Source: Clostridiales bacterium UBA1390 (GTDB lineage: Bacteria; Bacillota; Clostridia; Lachnospirales; Bianqueaceae). From it: DNA of 64,000 bases. The position numbers and the translations under genes were made by a program. Shown here one piece after another: positions 57,130 to 64,000 of the stretch. The notes under the pieces were generated by a model. It saw nothing but the letters and a program-made list of their open reading frames with translations, was not told the DNA's origin and searched no databases. The first letter of the stretch is position 1, and the number at the start of each line of letters is the position of its first letter. The stretch is taken from assembly GCA_002305315.1 (NCBI GenBank), contig DBQQ01000006.1, positions 1-64,000 on the forward strand, read 5' to 3'.

Positions 57130-59010
57130 TTATAAAAGATTCTGCATCAGATCCTGACTGCGTTGGATGAAAGCGGTGAGGTCACCAGCTTCCAGCGGAC
57201 GGCTGGAAATACGAGCCAGGTCATAGAGCTGTACGGCAATGGTTTTAGAAAGATCCTCATTTGTGGAAGCCAGAAGCTTCTGTACAACAGGACTCGCCGC
57301 ATTCAATACCAGTGTCTCGTCATTCATAGAGGGCATCATTCCCATTCCGCCATACATACGCATCATATCCTGCATTCTGCGGCTTTCTTCGGAAACTTCC
57401 AACATGGCAGATACCTTGGGATCCTTCAAAGACTCGAGACGAACTTTCAATTGATCATTTCCCAATGCTTCCTTGAAAAGTTTCTCGGCCTTTTCGGTCA
57501 GCTCCACATCCTCTGCCAAAGAGTCGTCCTTCAACGCTTCGGACAGATTGGCATCGACGCGGAAGAACTTCACACCTTCCCGTTTCGATTCCACCTGGGA
57601 GATGAACGGCGGATCAATGGTCGTATCCAGTACCAGCACGTCGATGTTCTGACCGGAAAGAGCATCAATATACTGAGCCTGCTGGCGAGCGTCAGTGGTG
57701 TAGAACACTTTATTTTCATGGGTTTCCTTGGCAGCGTCCAGATACTCATCTAAGGTGACATATTTCTGAGATATGGCGGATTTATAGATAATACAGCCAT
57801 TCACACGCTCCAGGAACTTGTCGTTACGCAGGCAGCCATACTTGATGAAAGGATGAATATCATCCCAATACTTCTCATAGTCTTCCCGCTGGGAAGTGAA
57901 GAGGGACTTCAGTTTATCAGCGACTTTACGAGTAATGTAGTCGGAAATTTTGCGGACATAGCCATCATTCTGCAAGAAGCTTCGAGATACATTCAGCGGA
58001 ATATCCGGACAATCGATCGCACCCTTGAGTAAAAGCAGGAATTCAGGAATGACTTCCTTTACATTATCCGCTACAAAGACCTGATTGCAGTACAGCTTTA
58101 CCTGTCCCTCGGCAGATTCAAATTCATTGCCCAGTTTGGGGAAGTACAGAATGCCCTGCAAATGGAAAGGATAGTCCATGTTCAAATGAATCCAGAACAG
58201 AGGCTCCCGATAATCCATGAAGACCTTGTGATAGAATTCTTTATATTCTTCATCGGTACAGTCCTTCGGATTCTTAGCCCAAAGCGGGTGGATATCATTG
58301 ATGGGTTCCGGTGCCTTTTTCTCCGGTACCGGATCGGAATCTTTGCGATTCTTAGCCGCTTCTTCCTCAGCCTTCTTTTCTTCGGCAGGATTGGACAGAT
58401 AGATGGGTACAGGCATGAACGAGCAGTATTTATTCAAGATATTGCGCAGATCCCAGGTATTGAGATACTTCTCGCCATCCTCATTGACATGAAGGATGAT
58501 GTCGGTACCGCGCTGTGTGCGGGAACCCTCGTTCATTTCATAAGAAGAACTGCCGTCGCAGCTCCACAGAACGGCCTTGGCCCCTTCCTGATACGAAAGA
58601 GTATGGATCTCTACCAGGTTCGCCACCATAAATGCGGAATAGAAACCCAGACCGAAGTGACCGATGATAGGATCTTCGGATGCATCCTTATACTTTTCCA
58701 AGAATTCAGCGGCGCCGGAGAAAGCAATCTGATTGATATACTTGCGTACCTCTTCATCCGTCATGCCAATGCCATTATCAGAAATGGTGATCGTCTTGCC
58801 TTCCGCATCGATTGTCACATGAACGGAGAATTCCTCGCCTTCCGGCAACTGCACCTCGCCCAGAGAAGACAGTTTCTTCATCTTGGCGATCGCATCCGCC
58901 GCATTAGAAACGAGTTCACGGATAAAAATATCCTGATCAGAATATAACCATTTTTTTATAATGGGAAATAGATTTTCACTGTGTATAGACAAACTTCCCT
59001 TTTCTTGCAT
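57130..59010 (-). CDS. htpG: Molecular chaperone HtpG (Hsp90)
   Basis: A 626-residue dimeric ATP-dependent chaperone. The N-terminal GHKL ATPase domain has ELVSNAADAIAKMK, DNGIGMT, SGAAEF and HFGLGFYSAFMVA; middle and C-terminal dimerisation domains follow. A Lys/Glu-rich linker (about residues 215-245: EEKKAEEEAAKNRKDSD) is longer than in Escherichia coli. CAAGGAGG precedes the ATG. In an operon with the DUF5721 gene and trpS; no heat-shock operator is visible. Confidence 0.96.
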   Translation of the reverse strand: MQEKGSLSIHSENLFPIIKKWLYSDQDIFIRELVSNAADAIAKMKKLSSLGEVQLPEGEEFSVHVTIDAEGKTITISDNGIGMTDEEVRKYINQIAFSGAAEFLEKYKDASEDPIIGHFGLGFYSAFMVANLVEIHTLSYQEGAKAVLWSCDGSSSYEMNEGSRTQRGTDIILHVNEDGEKYLNTWDLRNILNKYCSFMPVPIYLSNPAEEKKAEEEAAKNRKDSDPVPEKKAPEPINDIHPLWAKNPKDCTDEEYKEFYHKVFMDYREPLFWIHLNMDYPFHLQGILYFPKLGNEFESAEGQVKLYCNQVFVADNVKEVIPEFLLLLKGAIDCPDIPLNVSRSFLQNDGYVRKISDYITRKVADKLKSLFTSQREDYEKYWDDIHPFIKYGCLRNDKFLERVNGCIIYKSAISQKYVTLDEYLDAAKETHENKVFYTTDARQQAQYIDALSGQNIDVLVLDTTIDPPFISQVESKREGVKFFRVDANLSEALKDDSLAEDVELTEKAEKLFKEALGNDQLKVRLESLKDPKVSAMLEVSEESRRMQDMMRMYGGMGMMPSMNDETLVLNAASPVVQKLLASTNEDLSKTIAVQLYDLARISSRPLEAGDLTAFIQRSQDLMQNLL

Positions 59011-59033
59011 GTCTAAATTGCCTCCTTGTATGA

Positions 59034-59501
59034 TTACAGATCGAAAGCGATCTGCAGACGAGATAGTACCTTGGGAAAATGAGCGTCCCAGAACTGTGCG
59101 TCACTGCGATCCATGGAGAAGACCCGCATGGATATGCCCCCAGTGACTTTTAGGACTCCATCTTGAAAATGGATTGTCATCAAATAAGATTCCGCACCGA
59201 TGGAGGTATGACCGTCCAGTAGAGAAGCCGGACAGACCAGTACCAGTTTCATCAGGGAAGGAGTGCGGCCTGCCTTGATGATGCTCGCCAGAACCTTGCG
59301 TACTTCGCTGAACAGGAGTCCCTCTGTCTTGCGAGAGGTCCGTTCTGCTTCGCTCAGGTACCGAGCGTTTAGGGTGCCTGCTATGGAATACTGCGTAAGC
59401 GCAATGACTTCAGCGCCCTGGAAGCCCCAATCATCAAAGGTGGGGGTCAGCAACAGCCGGTTCATGAAATCTTTCACATTGGATAGTGTGAGTGTAACCA
59501 T
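59034..59501 (-). CDS. DUF5721 protein
   Basis: A 155-residue soluble protein with the DUF5721 pattern: LTLSNVKDFMNRLLLTPTFDDWG at the start, NARYLSE, then a beta-rich C-terminal half (MKLVLVCPASLL, TIHFQDGVLKVTGGISM). Function unknown. AAAGGGG lies six bases before the ATG at 59501. It leads the operon with htpG, from a good sigma-A promoter. Confidence 0.78.
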   Translation of the reverse strand: MVTLTLSNVKDFMNRLLLTPTFDDWGFQGAEVIALTQYSIAGTLNARYLSEAERTSRKTEGLLFSEVRKVLASIIKAGRTPSLMKLVLVCPASLLDGHTSIGAESYLMTIHFQDGVLKVTGGISMRVFSMDRSDAQFWDAHFPKVLSRLQIAFDL

Positions 59502-59533
59502 GGAATACCCCTTTCTCAAATTGTACAGAAAAC

Positions 59534-59562
59534 ATTATAGCACGATTGTATGCGCCTCGCAA
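59534..59562 (-). promoter_or_regulatory. Promoter of the DUF5721-htpG-trpS operon
   Basis: Minus strand: TTGCGA (59562-59557), a 17-base spacer, TATAAT (59539-59534) preceded by TGC (extended -10). Confidence 0.75.
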
Positions 59563-59574
59563 GGGATTTTCGGC

Positions 59575-59602
59575 AAAAAAAGAAGGGCGCAGAAGCGCCC
59601 CA
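59575..59602 (-). terminator. Terminator of the gltD-like gene
   Basis: Minus strand: GGGCGC (59600-59595), loop TTCT, GCGCCC (59590-59585), then TTCTTTTTTT. It is about 55 bases after the stop codon and just upstream of the htpG operon promoter. Confidence 0.75.
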
Positions 59603-59658
59603 AATAAAAGGAAAAGATAAAAAGAAAGTAAGAAAAGAGGAGATATACAAAAATAAGA

Positions 59659-60960
59659 TTATTCAGGATCTTGAGGCTGTTCCACGCCTTCCAGAGGATC
59701 AATCTCGCCCTTACGGGCCCGTTCTCCGGCTACATAGTTGGTGACATATTCATCGATAGCATCTGCCACCATCTTAGACTGGCGTACAGCCTGCACCACG
59801 GTTTTGGCTCCGGTCACAACATCACCGGAAGAGAATACACCAGGACGGGTGGTACTGCCGTCTTCGTGGGTTTCAACGAGACCGCGGTTATTGACATCAA
59901 TACCGCGCGTACTATTGACGATGAGATGACGGGGACCCTGGCCGATCGCGATGATCACGTTGTCACATAGGAATTCACCTTCTGTGCCGGGGATATCATC
60001 CCAGCTCTGGGTCTCTTCATTCCAGGTGGTTTTACGATACTTGACAGAATGCTCTGTGATCTCATAAGGTTCTTTCTGGAACTCAAATTGTACTCCGTCA
60101 ATCTTAGCTAATTCTACTTCACTCGGCAGAGCCGACATATCATCCGGCGAACCGCGGTAGAGTATGGTCACATCCCAGATATTCTGGCGAATCGCACTTC
60201 TGGCTGCATCGATAGCCACATTTCCGGCACCAATGATACAAAGCTTCTTGCCGAGACGGAAGGAAGAAGGATCCTTCAGGTAGTCGATCGCAAAGTGTAC
60301 ATTGCCAAGGGTCTGTCCTTTGATTCCTAAAGAACGGGGGCGCCATACGCCGGTTCCGATGAAAACAGCTTTATAACCGTCATTAAATAAATCATCAATG
60401 GTGATGGTGATTCCTACCAAAATATTGGGACGAATCTTAATTCCCATATGAATCAGCTTCGTATACAATCTCTCCAGGATATCCTTAGGAAGACGGAAAC
60501 CAGGGATTCCATACTGTAATACGCCACCGATCTTGTCATGACTCTCGAACATCGTGATATTATATCCACGTTTCGCAAGAATTACCGCGATAGTGATGCC
60601 GGCGGGTCCAGTACCAATAATGGCGACGCGGCGGCATGGATCAATAATACGAGGGGGCGGAACCAATGCATCCAAATATAAATTCGAGATATACCGCTCG
60701 ATTTTACTGAAATGAACAGGTTCTCCTTTGATCCCCAATACACAATGGCCCTCACATTGATTCTCATGCGGACATACATAAGCACATACTAGAGAAAGAG
60801 GATTGTTCGCGAAGAGTATCTTGCCCGCCTTCCGTACTTCTCCAGATTTCATCAGTGAAATCACTTTGGGAATCGGGGTATGTACAGGACACCCTTCCAT
60901 GCAGCGAGGCTTTTTACAATTCAAACAGCGATTCGCTTCTGCTGTGATAAGATCTGGCAT
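59659..60960 (-). CDS. Glutamate-synthase small-subunit-like FAD/NAD(P) oxidoreductase
   Basis: A 433-residue flavoprotein of the GltD/NfnB/SudA family. The N-terminal ferredoxin-like domain carries CLNCKKPRCMEGCPVH and CAYVCPHENQCEGHC (two 4Fe-4S sites). FAD binding is at IIGTGPAGITIA, and a second nucleotide fold is at IIGAGNVAIDAA, with VFSSGDVVTGAKTVVQAV at the C-terminus. There is no large glutamate synthase subunit nearby, so it may be a stand-alone NADPH oxidoreductase. GGAAGGAGGAG precedes the ATG. Monocistronic. Confidence 0.9.
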   Translation of the reverse strand: MPDLITAEANRCLNCKKPRCMEGCPVHTPIPKVISLMKSGEVRKAGKILFANNPLSLVCAYVCPHENQCEGHCVLGIKGEPVHFSKIERYISNLYLDALVPPPRIIDPCRRVAIIGTGPAGITIAVILAKRGYNITMFESHDKIGGVLQYGIPGFRLPKDILERLYTKLIHMGIKIRPNILVGITITIDDLFNDGYKAVFIGTGVWRPRSLGIKGQTLGNVHFAIDYLKDPSSFRLGKKLCIIGAGNVAIDAARSAIRQNIWDVTILYRGSPDDMSALPSEVELAKIDGVQFEFQKEPYEITEHSVKYRKTTWNEETQSWDDIPGTEGEFLCDNVIIAIGQGPRHLIVNSTRGIDVNNRGLVETHEDGSTTRPGVFSSGDVVTGAKTVVQAVRQSKMVADAIDEYVTNYVAGERARKGEIDPLEGVEQPQDPE

Positions 60961-61008
60961 TTTTGGCTCCTCCTTCCGGTCGTCATCTTGAACAAATCCG
61001 ATAAATAA

Positions 61009-61037
61009 AGTATAGCATAAACGGGAAAATTATACAA
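61009..61037 (-). promoter_or_regulatory. Promoter of the gltD-like gene
   Basis: Minus strand: TTGTAT (61037-61032), a 17-base spacer, TATACT (61014-61009) preceded by TGC (extended -10). Confidence 0.7.
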
Positions 61038-61073
61038 GAGTTTTTTGAAAGATTTTTTTGATTTTTATTCCGA

Positions 61074-61101
61074 TTGACTTTACCCGGGTAAAGAGTATAA
61101 A
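61074..61101 (+). promoter_or_regulatory. Promoter of the deoC operon
   Basis: TTGACT (61074-61079), a 16-base spacer, TATAAA (61096-61101). The spacer is almost filled by a perfect palindrome. Confidence 0.7.
61078..61093. promoter_or_regulatory. Palindromic operator of the deoC operon
   Basis: CTTTACCCGGGTAAAG is a perfect 16-bp palindrome located between -35 and -10, an ideal repressor site. The regulator is not encoded in the window. Confidence 0.7.
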
Positions 61102-61130
61102 ATAGAAAGAAAAGAGGAGGTACGTCTGCC

Positions 61131-61799
61131 ATGAATGTGCAGGAGATATGTGGAAAGATTGATCATACGATATTACAACCGGAGTGTACATGGGAGGAAG
61201 TAAAGAAGGTCTGTGAAGAGGCGGTAAAGTACAGAACTGCTACGGCCTGTATTCCGCCTTCTTTTGTGAAGAGCGCCGCCAAGTGGAGAAGCCAGGAGGA
61301 AAATGATCTGAGGATTTGTACGGTCGTCGGTTTTCCAAACGGGTATCAAACGACATCGGTCAAATGTTTTGAGACAGAGCAGGTACTTCGGGACGGTGCG
61401 GATGAGGTGGACATGGTCATTCATATCGGATGGGTGAAAGAGAAAAAATATGCTGAGTTATTGGAGGAAATACGAAACATCCGTTCTATATGCGGAGAAA
61501 AAGTGCTGAAAGTGATTATCGAGACCTGTTTATTAAACGAATACGAGAAAATTAAAATGTGTGACATTGTGTCAGAGTCAGGAACCGATTTCATTAAAAC
61601 ATCGACGGGGTTCTCTAAAGAGGGGGCGACACCGGAAGATGTATCATTACTCCGAAAATATGTAAGTCCGTATGTACAGGTAAAAGCCGCCGGCGGTATT
61701 CGCTCGATTGCTGATGCGGTCTGGATGTTAGGAGCAGGAGCCGATCGGCTGGGAACCAGTTCATTAATTAAAGCGATTGTAGGAAAGGCATTATTATAA
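61131..61799 (+). CDS. deoC: Deoxyribose-phosphate aldolase
   Basis: A 222-residue class I aldolase splitting 2-deoxyribose 5-phosphate into glyceraldehyde 3-phosphate and acetaldehyde. IDHTILQP at the start, VVGFPNG, the Schiff-base lysine in VLKVIIET or DFIKTSTGF (the two active-site lysines) and VKAAGGIRS are present. AGAGGAGG precedes the ATG. First gene of the deoxynucleoside salvage operon. Confidence 0.96.
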   Translation: MNVQEICGKIDHTILQPECTWEEVKKVCEEAVKYRTATACIPPSFVKSAAKWRSQEENDLRICTVVGFPNGYQTTSVKCFETEQVLRDGADEVDMVIHIGWVKEKKYAELLEEIRNIRSICGEKVLKVIIETCLLNEYEKIKMCDIVSESGTDFIKTSTGFSKEGATPEDVSLLRKYVSPYVQVKAAGGIRSIADAVWMLGAGADRLGTSSLIKAIVGKALL

Positions 61800-61815
61800 G
61801 ATAAGGAGACAGAGT

Positions 61816-62991
61816 ATGAGAGACATACAGCGGGTTTTCTTGATTGTATTGGATAGTTTTGGCGTCGGGGAAGCGCCGGATGCGGGAGAGTACGGAGATA
61901 TCGGCAGTCATACGCTGCGCACGGTGACTGCCTGTGAGAATCTGGAGATTCCCAATCTGACCCGTATGGGATTGTATCGGATACCGGATATTGGCTGCCA
62001 GCCGAGGGAGATGACGACGGAACTTTGGGGATCCTATGGAAAGATGGCAGAAGCTTCCAAGGGAAAGGATACGACGACGGGACATTGGGAACTCGCGGGG
62101 CTTGTTTCTCAGGAGGCTATGCCCGTCTTTCCACAGGGATTTCCGGATGAGGTCATTCGGGCTTTTACAGAGGCAACTGGCCGGGGCGTGCTCTGTAATC
62201 GTCCATACTCGGGTACGCAGGTGATCGCAGACTACGGTGAGGAACATATCCGTACGGGAAAATGGATCGTGTATACGTCGGCGGATAGTGTGTTTCAGCT
62301 GGCTGCGCATGAGGAAGTTGTGAGTGTGGAAGAACTGTACGAAGCCTGCCGAAAGGCCAGAAAGATTCTTCAGGGGCCTTATGGGGTGGGGCGTGTGATT
62401 GCAAGACCCTTTGCCGGGGAAGCCCCCTCTTTTTATCGTACGAGCCGTCGGCATGATTTTTCATTGAAGCCAGGAGGAATGGTTTTGCCAAAGCTTCTGC
62501 AGATGAATCAGCTGGATACCATAGCGATAGGTAAGATCTATGATATCTTCGCGGGTGTCGGATTTGATGCGCCGCACGTCACACAGAATAATGCAGAAGG
62601 AATGGCGATGACGGAGAGTTGCCTAAAGGAAGACTTTCATGGTTTATGTTTCACGAATCTGGTGGATTTTGATATGCTGTATGGACATCGAAACGATCCG
62701 GCAGGCTATGCCGGGGCACTGACAGAGTTTGATCGGTGGTTGGGAGATTTTCTGCCTAGACTGGGAGAGAGGGACTGTCTGGTCATTACGGCAGATCATG
62801 GCTGCGATCCGGGAACCCCGAGTACAGATCACAGCCGGGAATATGTGCCGGTATGTATTTATTCTAAAGAGTTGCCGCCGCGGCCGATCGGAATACGAAA
62901 GAGCTTCGCCGATCTGGGACGAACGATTGCCGCCTGGTTTGGGATTTCAGAGGGAATCCAGGGCGAATCCTTTGCGGAGATATGGCCATGA
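61816..62991 (+). CDS. deoB: Phosphopentomutase
   Basis: A 391-residue Mn2+-dependent mutase interconverting (deoxy)ribose 1- and 5-phosphates, of the alkaline phosphatase superfamily. Metal and catalytic motifs: LDSFGVGEAPDA, GKDTTTGHWE (with the phosphorylated Thr), FTNLVDFDMLYGHRND, TADHGCDP and STDHSREYVPV. AAGGAG precedes the ATG. The stop overlaps cdd (ATGA). Confidence 0.96.
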   Translation: MRDIQRVFLIVLDSFGVGEAPDAGEYGDIGSHTLRTVTACENLEIPNLTRMGLYRIPDIGCQPREMTTELWGSYGKMAEASKGKDTTTGHWELAGLVSQEAMPVFPQGFPDEVIRAFTEATGRGVLCNRPYSGTQVIADYGEEHIRTGKWIVYTSADSVFQLAAHEEVVSVEELYEACRKARKILQGPYGVGRVIARPFAGEAPSFYRTSRRHDFSLKPGGMVLPKLLQMNQLDTIAIGKIYDIFAGVGFDAPHVTQNNAEGMAMTESCLKEDFHGLCFTNLVDFDMLYGHRNDPAGYAGALTEFDRWLGDFLPRLGERDCLVITADHGCDPGTPSTDHSREYVPVCIYSKELPPRPIGIRKSFADLGRTIAAWFGISEGIQGESFAEIWP

Positions 62992-63407
62992 GAGAACAGG
63001 AATTGCTGAAGAAGGCAGAAGAGGCCAGTCAGTACGCATATGCGCCCTATTCACACTTTCAGGTGGGAGCTGCGGTACTGTGCGTAGACGGAAGCATCTA
63101 TACGGGATGCAATGTGGAAAACGCTTCCTACGGGCTTTGCATGTGTGCAGAGCGGGTCGCGATTGGAAAAGCGGTATCAGAGGGGAAGCGCCGGATTGAT
63201 ATGATTGCGATTGCAGGACGAGAAGAAGGCGGTGCGTTTCGAGCCAGCTGTTCTCCCTGTGGTGCTTGCAGGCAGGTGATTGCCGAGTTTTCCGACGAGA
63301 ATACGAGGGTGATTACCGGAAACAGTGACGGAGAGTGGAAAGAATGGTCGGTGCGAGAGATGCTGCCGGCAGCGTTTGAAATGGAGGAGTCCAATGAGAG
63401 CCTATGA
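62988..63407 (+). CDS. cdd: Cytidine deaminase
   Basis: A 139-residue homotetrameric zinc deaminase converting (deoxy)cytidine to (deoxy)uridine. Motifs: [22 protein letters not shown], the catalytic CAERVAI and SPCGACRQ. I chose the ATG at 62988, overlapping the deoB stop and eight bases after GGAG; another ATG lies six bases upstream. Overlaps the pdp start by 14 bases. Confidence 0.95.
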   Translation: MREQELLKKAEEASQYAYAPYSHFQVGAAVLCVDGSIYTGCNVENASYGLCMCAERVAIGKAVSEGKRRIDMIAIAGREEGGAFRASCSPCGACRQVIAEFSDENTRVITGNSDGEWKEWSVREMLPAAFEMEESNESL

Positions 63408-64000
63408 TCTGCTGGAAAAGAAGAAGAGAGGGGAAGCGCTGAGCCAGGAAGAGCTCCATTTCCTAATCGATGGATATGTACAAGGAGAAATACCGGATTA
63501 TCAGATGGCAGCATTCCTGATGGCCGTCTGTCTGCGAGGCATGACCGATCAGGAAACAGAGGCGATGACACAGATCATGCGCGCATCCGGTGCGCAGATA
63601 GATCTTGCGGGAATAGAAGGCCCTACCGTAGATAAGCATAGTACAGGAGGTGTAGGGGATAAGACAACGCTTGTGCTGGCGCCTGCCATTGCGGCGCTGG
63701 GAGGTCGGATGATGAAGATGAGCGGCCGGGGCCTGGGATATACAGGGGGAACGATTGACAAACTGGAATCGATCCCGGGATTTCGGACGGCGCTATCGAC
63801 AGAAGAGGCTGTGGCACAGGTCAATCGAATTGGTGTATGTATCCTAGGACAGAGCGAAGATCTGGCGCCTGCTGATAAAAAAATCTATGCGCTGCGAGAT
63901 CTGACCGCAACGGTGGATAGTGTGCCTTTGATTGCGGCCAGTATTATGAGTAAGAAGCTGGCGGTAGGAAATCAGGGGATTGTACTAGATGTGACCTATG
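63394..64000 (+). CDS. pdp: Pyrimidine-nucleoside phosphorylase (partial, cut by window end)
   Basis: The first 202 residues of a class II nucleoside phosphorylase that splits thymidine, uridine or deoxyuridine to a base and (deoxy)ribose 1-phosphate. The N-terminal helical domain has [20 protein letters not shown], followed by the signature region [30 protein letters not shown] and [16 protein letters not shown] precedes the ATG. The frame is open to base 64000. Together the four genes turn pyrimidine nucleosides into glycolytic intermediates. Confidence 0.95.
   Translation, partial: MRAYDLLEKKKRGEALSQEELHFLIDGYVQGEIPDYQMAAFLMAVCLRGMTDQETEAMTQIMRASGAQIDLAGIEGPTVDKHSTGGVGDKTTLVLAPAIAALGGRMMKMSGRGLGYTGGTIDKLESIPGFRTALSTEEAVAQVNRIGVCILGQSEDLAPADKKIYALRDLTATVDSVPLIAASIMSKKLAVGNQGIVLDVTY

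Overview
The window looks like a chromosome segment of a strictly anaerobic, Gram-positive clostridium, most likely in or near the Lachnospiraceae. Evidence from the sequence: strong GGAGG-type ribosome binding sites, many ATGA-type gene overlaps, sigma-A promoters often carrying an extended TGn -10, a Rex redox repressor, FeoA/FeoB ferrous iron uptake, DUF2325, DUF3793 and DUF6110 type proteins, and a cysteine-rich protein behind a promoter that fits the sporulation factor sigma-K. No phage, CRISPR array, rRNA or complete insertion sequence is visible. The species cannot be named from this sequence alone.

Layout. 1-7.3 kb: an unidentified structured leader, transaldolase-like fsa, tRNA-Val(CAC) overlapped by a convergent CarD-like gene, the sigma-K-type coat candidate, rseC-tcdA (minus strand), then rex-thrC-queA. 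7.3-9.1 kb: a small inverted-repeat element that has removed the 5' end of an AAA-ATPase/PD-(D/E)XK gene. 9.2-13.1 kb (minus): a MerR regulator, response regulator, ABC ATPase, ABC permease and histidine kinase in one operon. 13.2-18.4 kb: an IbrA-like PAPS-reductase-family protein, a cytoplasmic alpha-amylase and a second ABC exporter pair.

18.5-26.8 kb is the most interesting region, an iron island. It holds a ZIP transporter, a 26-residue membrane peptide with a TTG start, a DUF6110-type GxxxG membrane protein, a FezB-like P1B-6 ATPase (a ferrosome-type pump), DUF2325 and DUF3793 proteins, two FeoA, FeoB, a DtxR-family regulator and a 41-residue membrane protein. Six copies of a GTTAGNNNNNNCTAAC dyad sit at its promoters, so one metal-sensing regulator probably controls uptake and storage together.

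26.9-35.6 kb is a cell-envelope block: YfhO, GtrA, an exported Ig-like protein, and two tandem BY-kinases, the second of which has lost the Walker A lysine but carries a tyrosine-rich tail. A VanR/VanS-like two-component system follows. 35.7-42.7 kb: tadA, ppx, ppk1, an ACT protein, a double-HD protein and a TetR regulator, i.e. a polyphosphate cassette with accessory genes. 42.8-44.2 kb: an NAD-dependent epimerase and two 75-bp-period repeats. 44.2-56.0 kb: a full C-P lyase (phosphonate) operon (GntR; phnD C E E G H I J K M, an inositol-monophosphatase-like gene, phnL, and a PHP phosphodiesterase resembling PhnPP). 56.0-61.0 kb (minus): trpS, htpG, DUF5721 and a glutamate-synthase-small-subunit-like flavoprotein. 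61.1-64.0 kb: a deoxynucleoside salvage operon deoC-deoB-cdd-pdp, with pdp cut by the window end.
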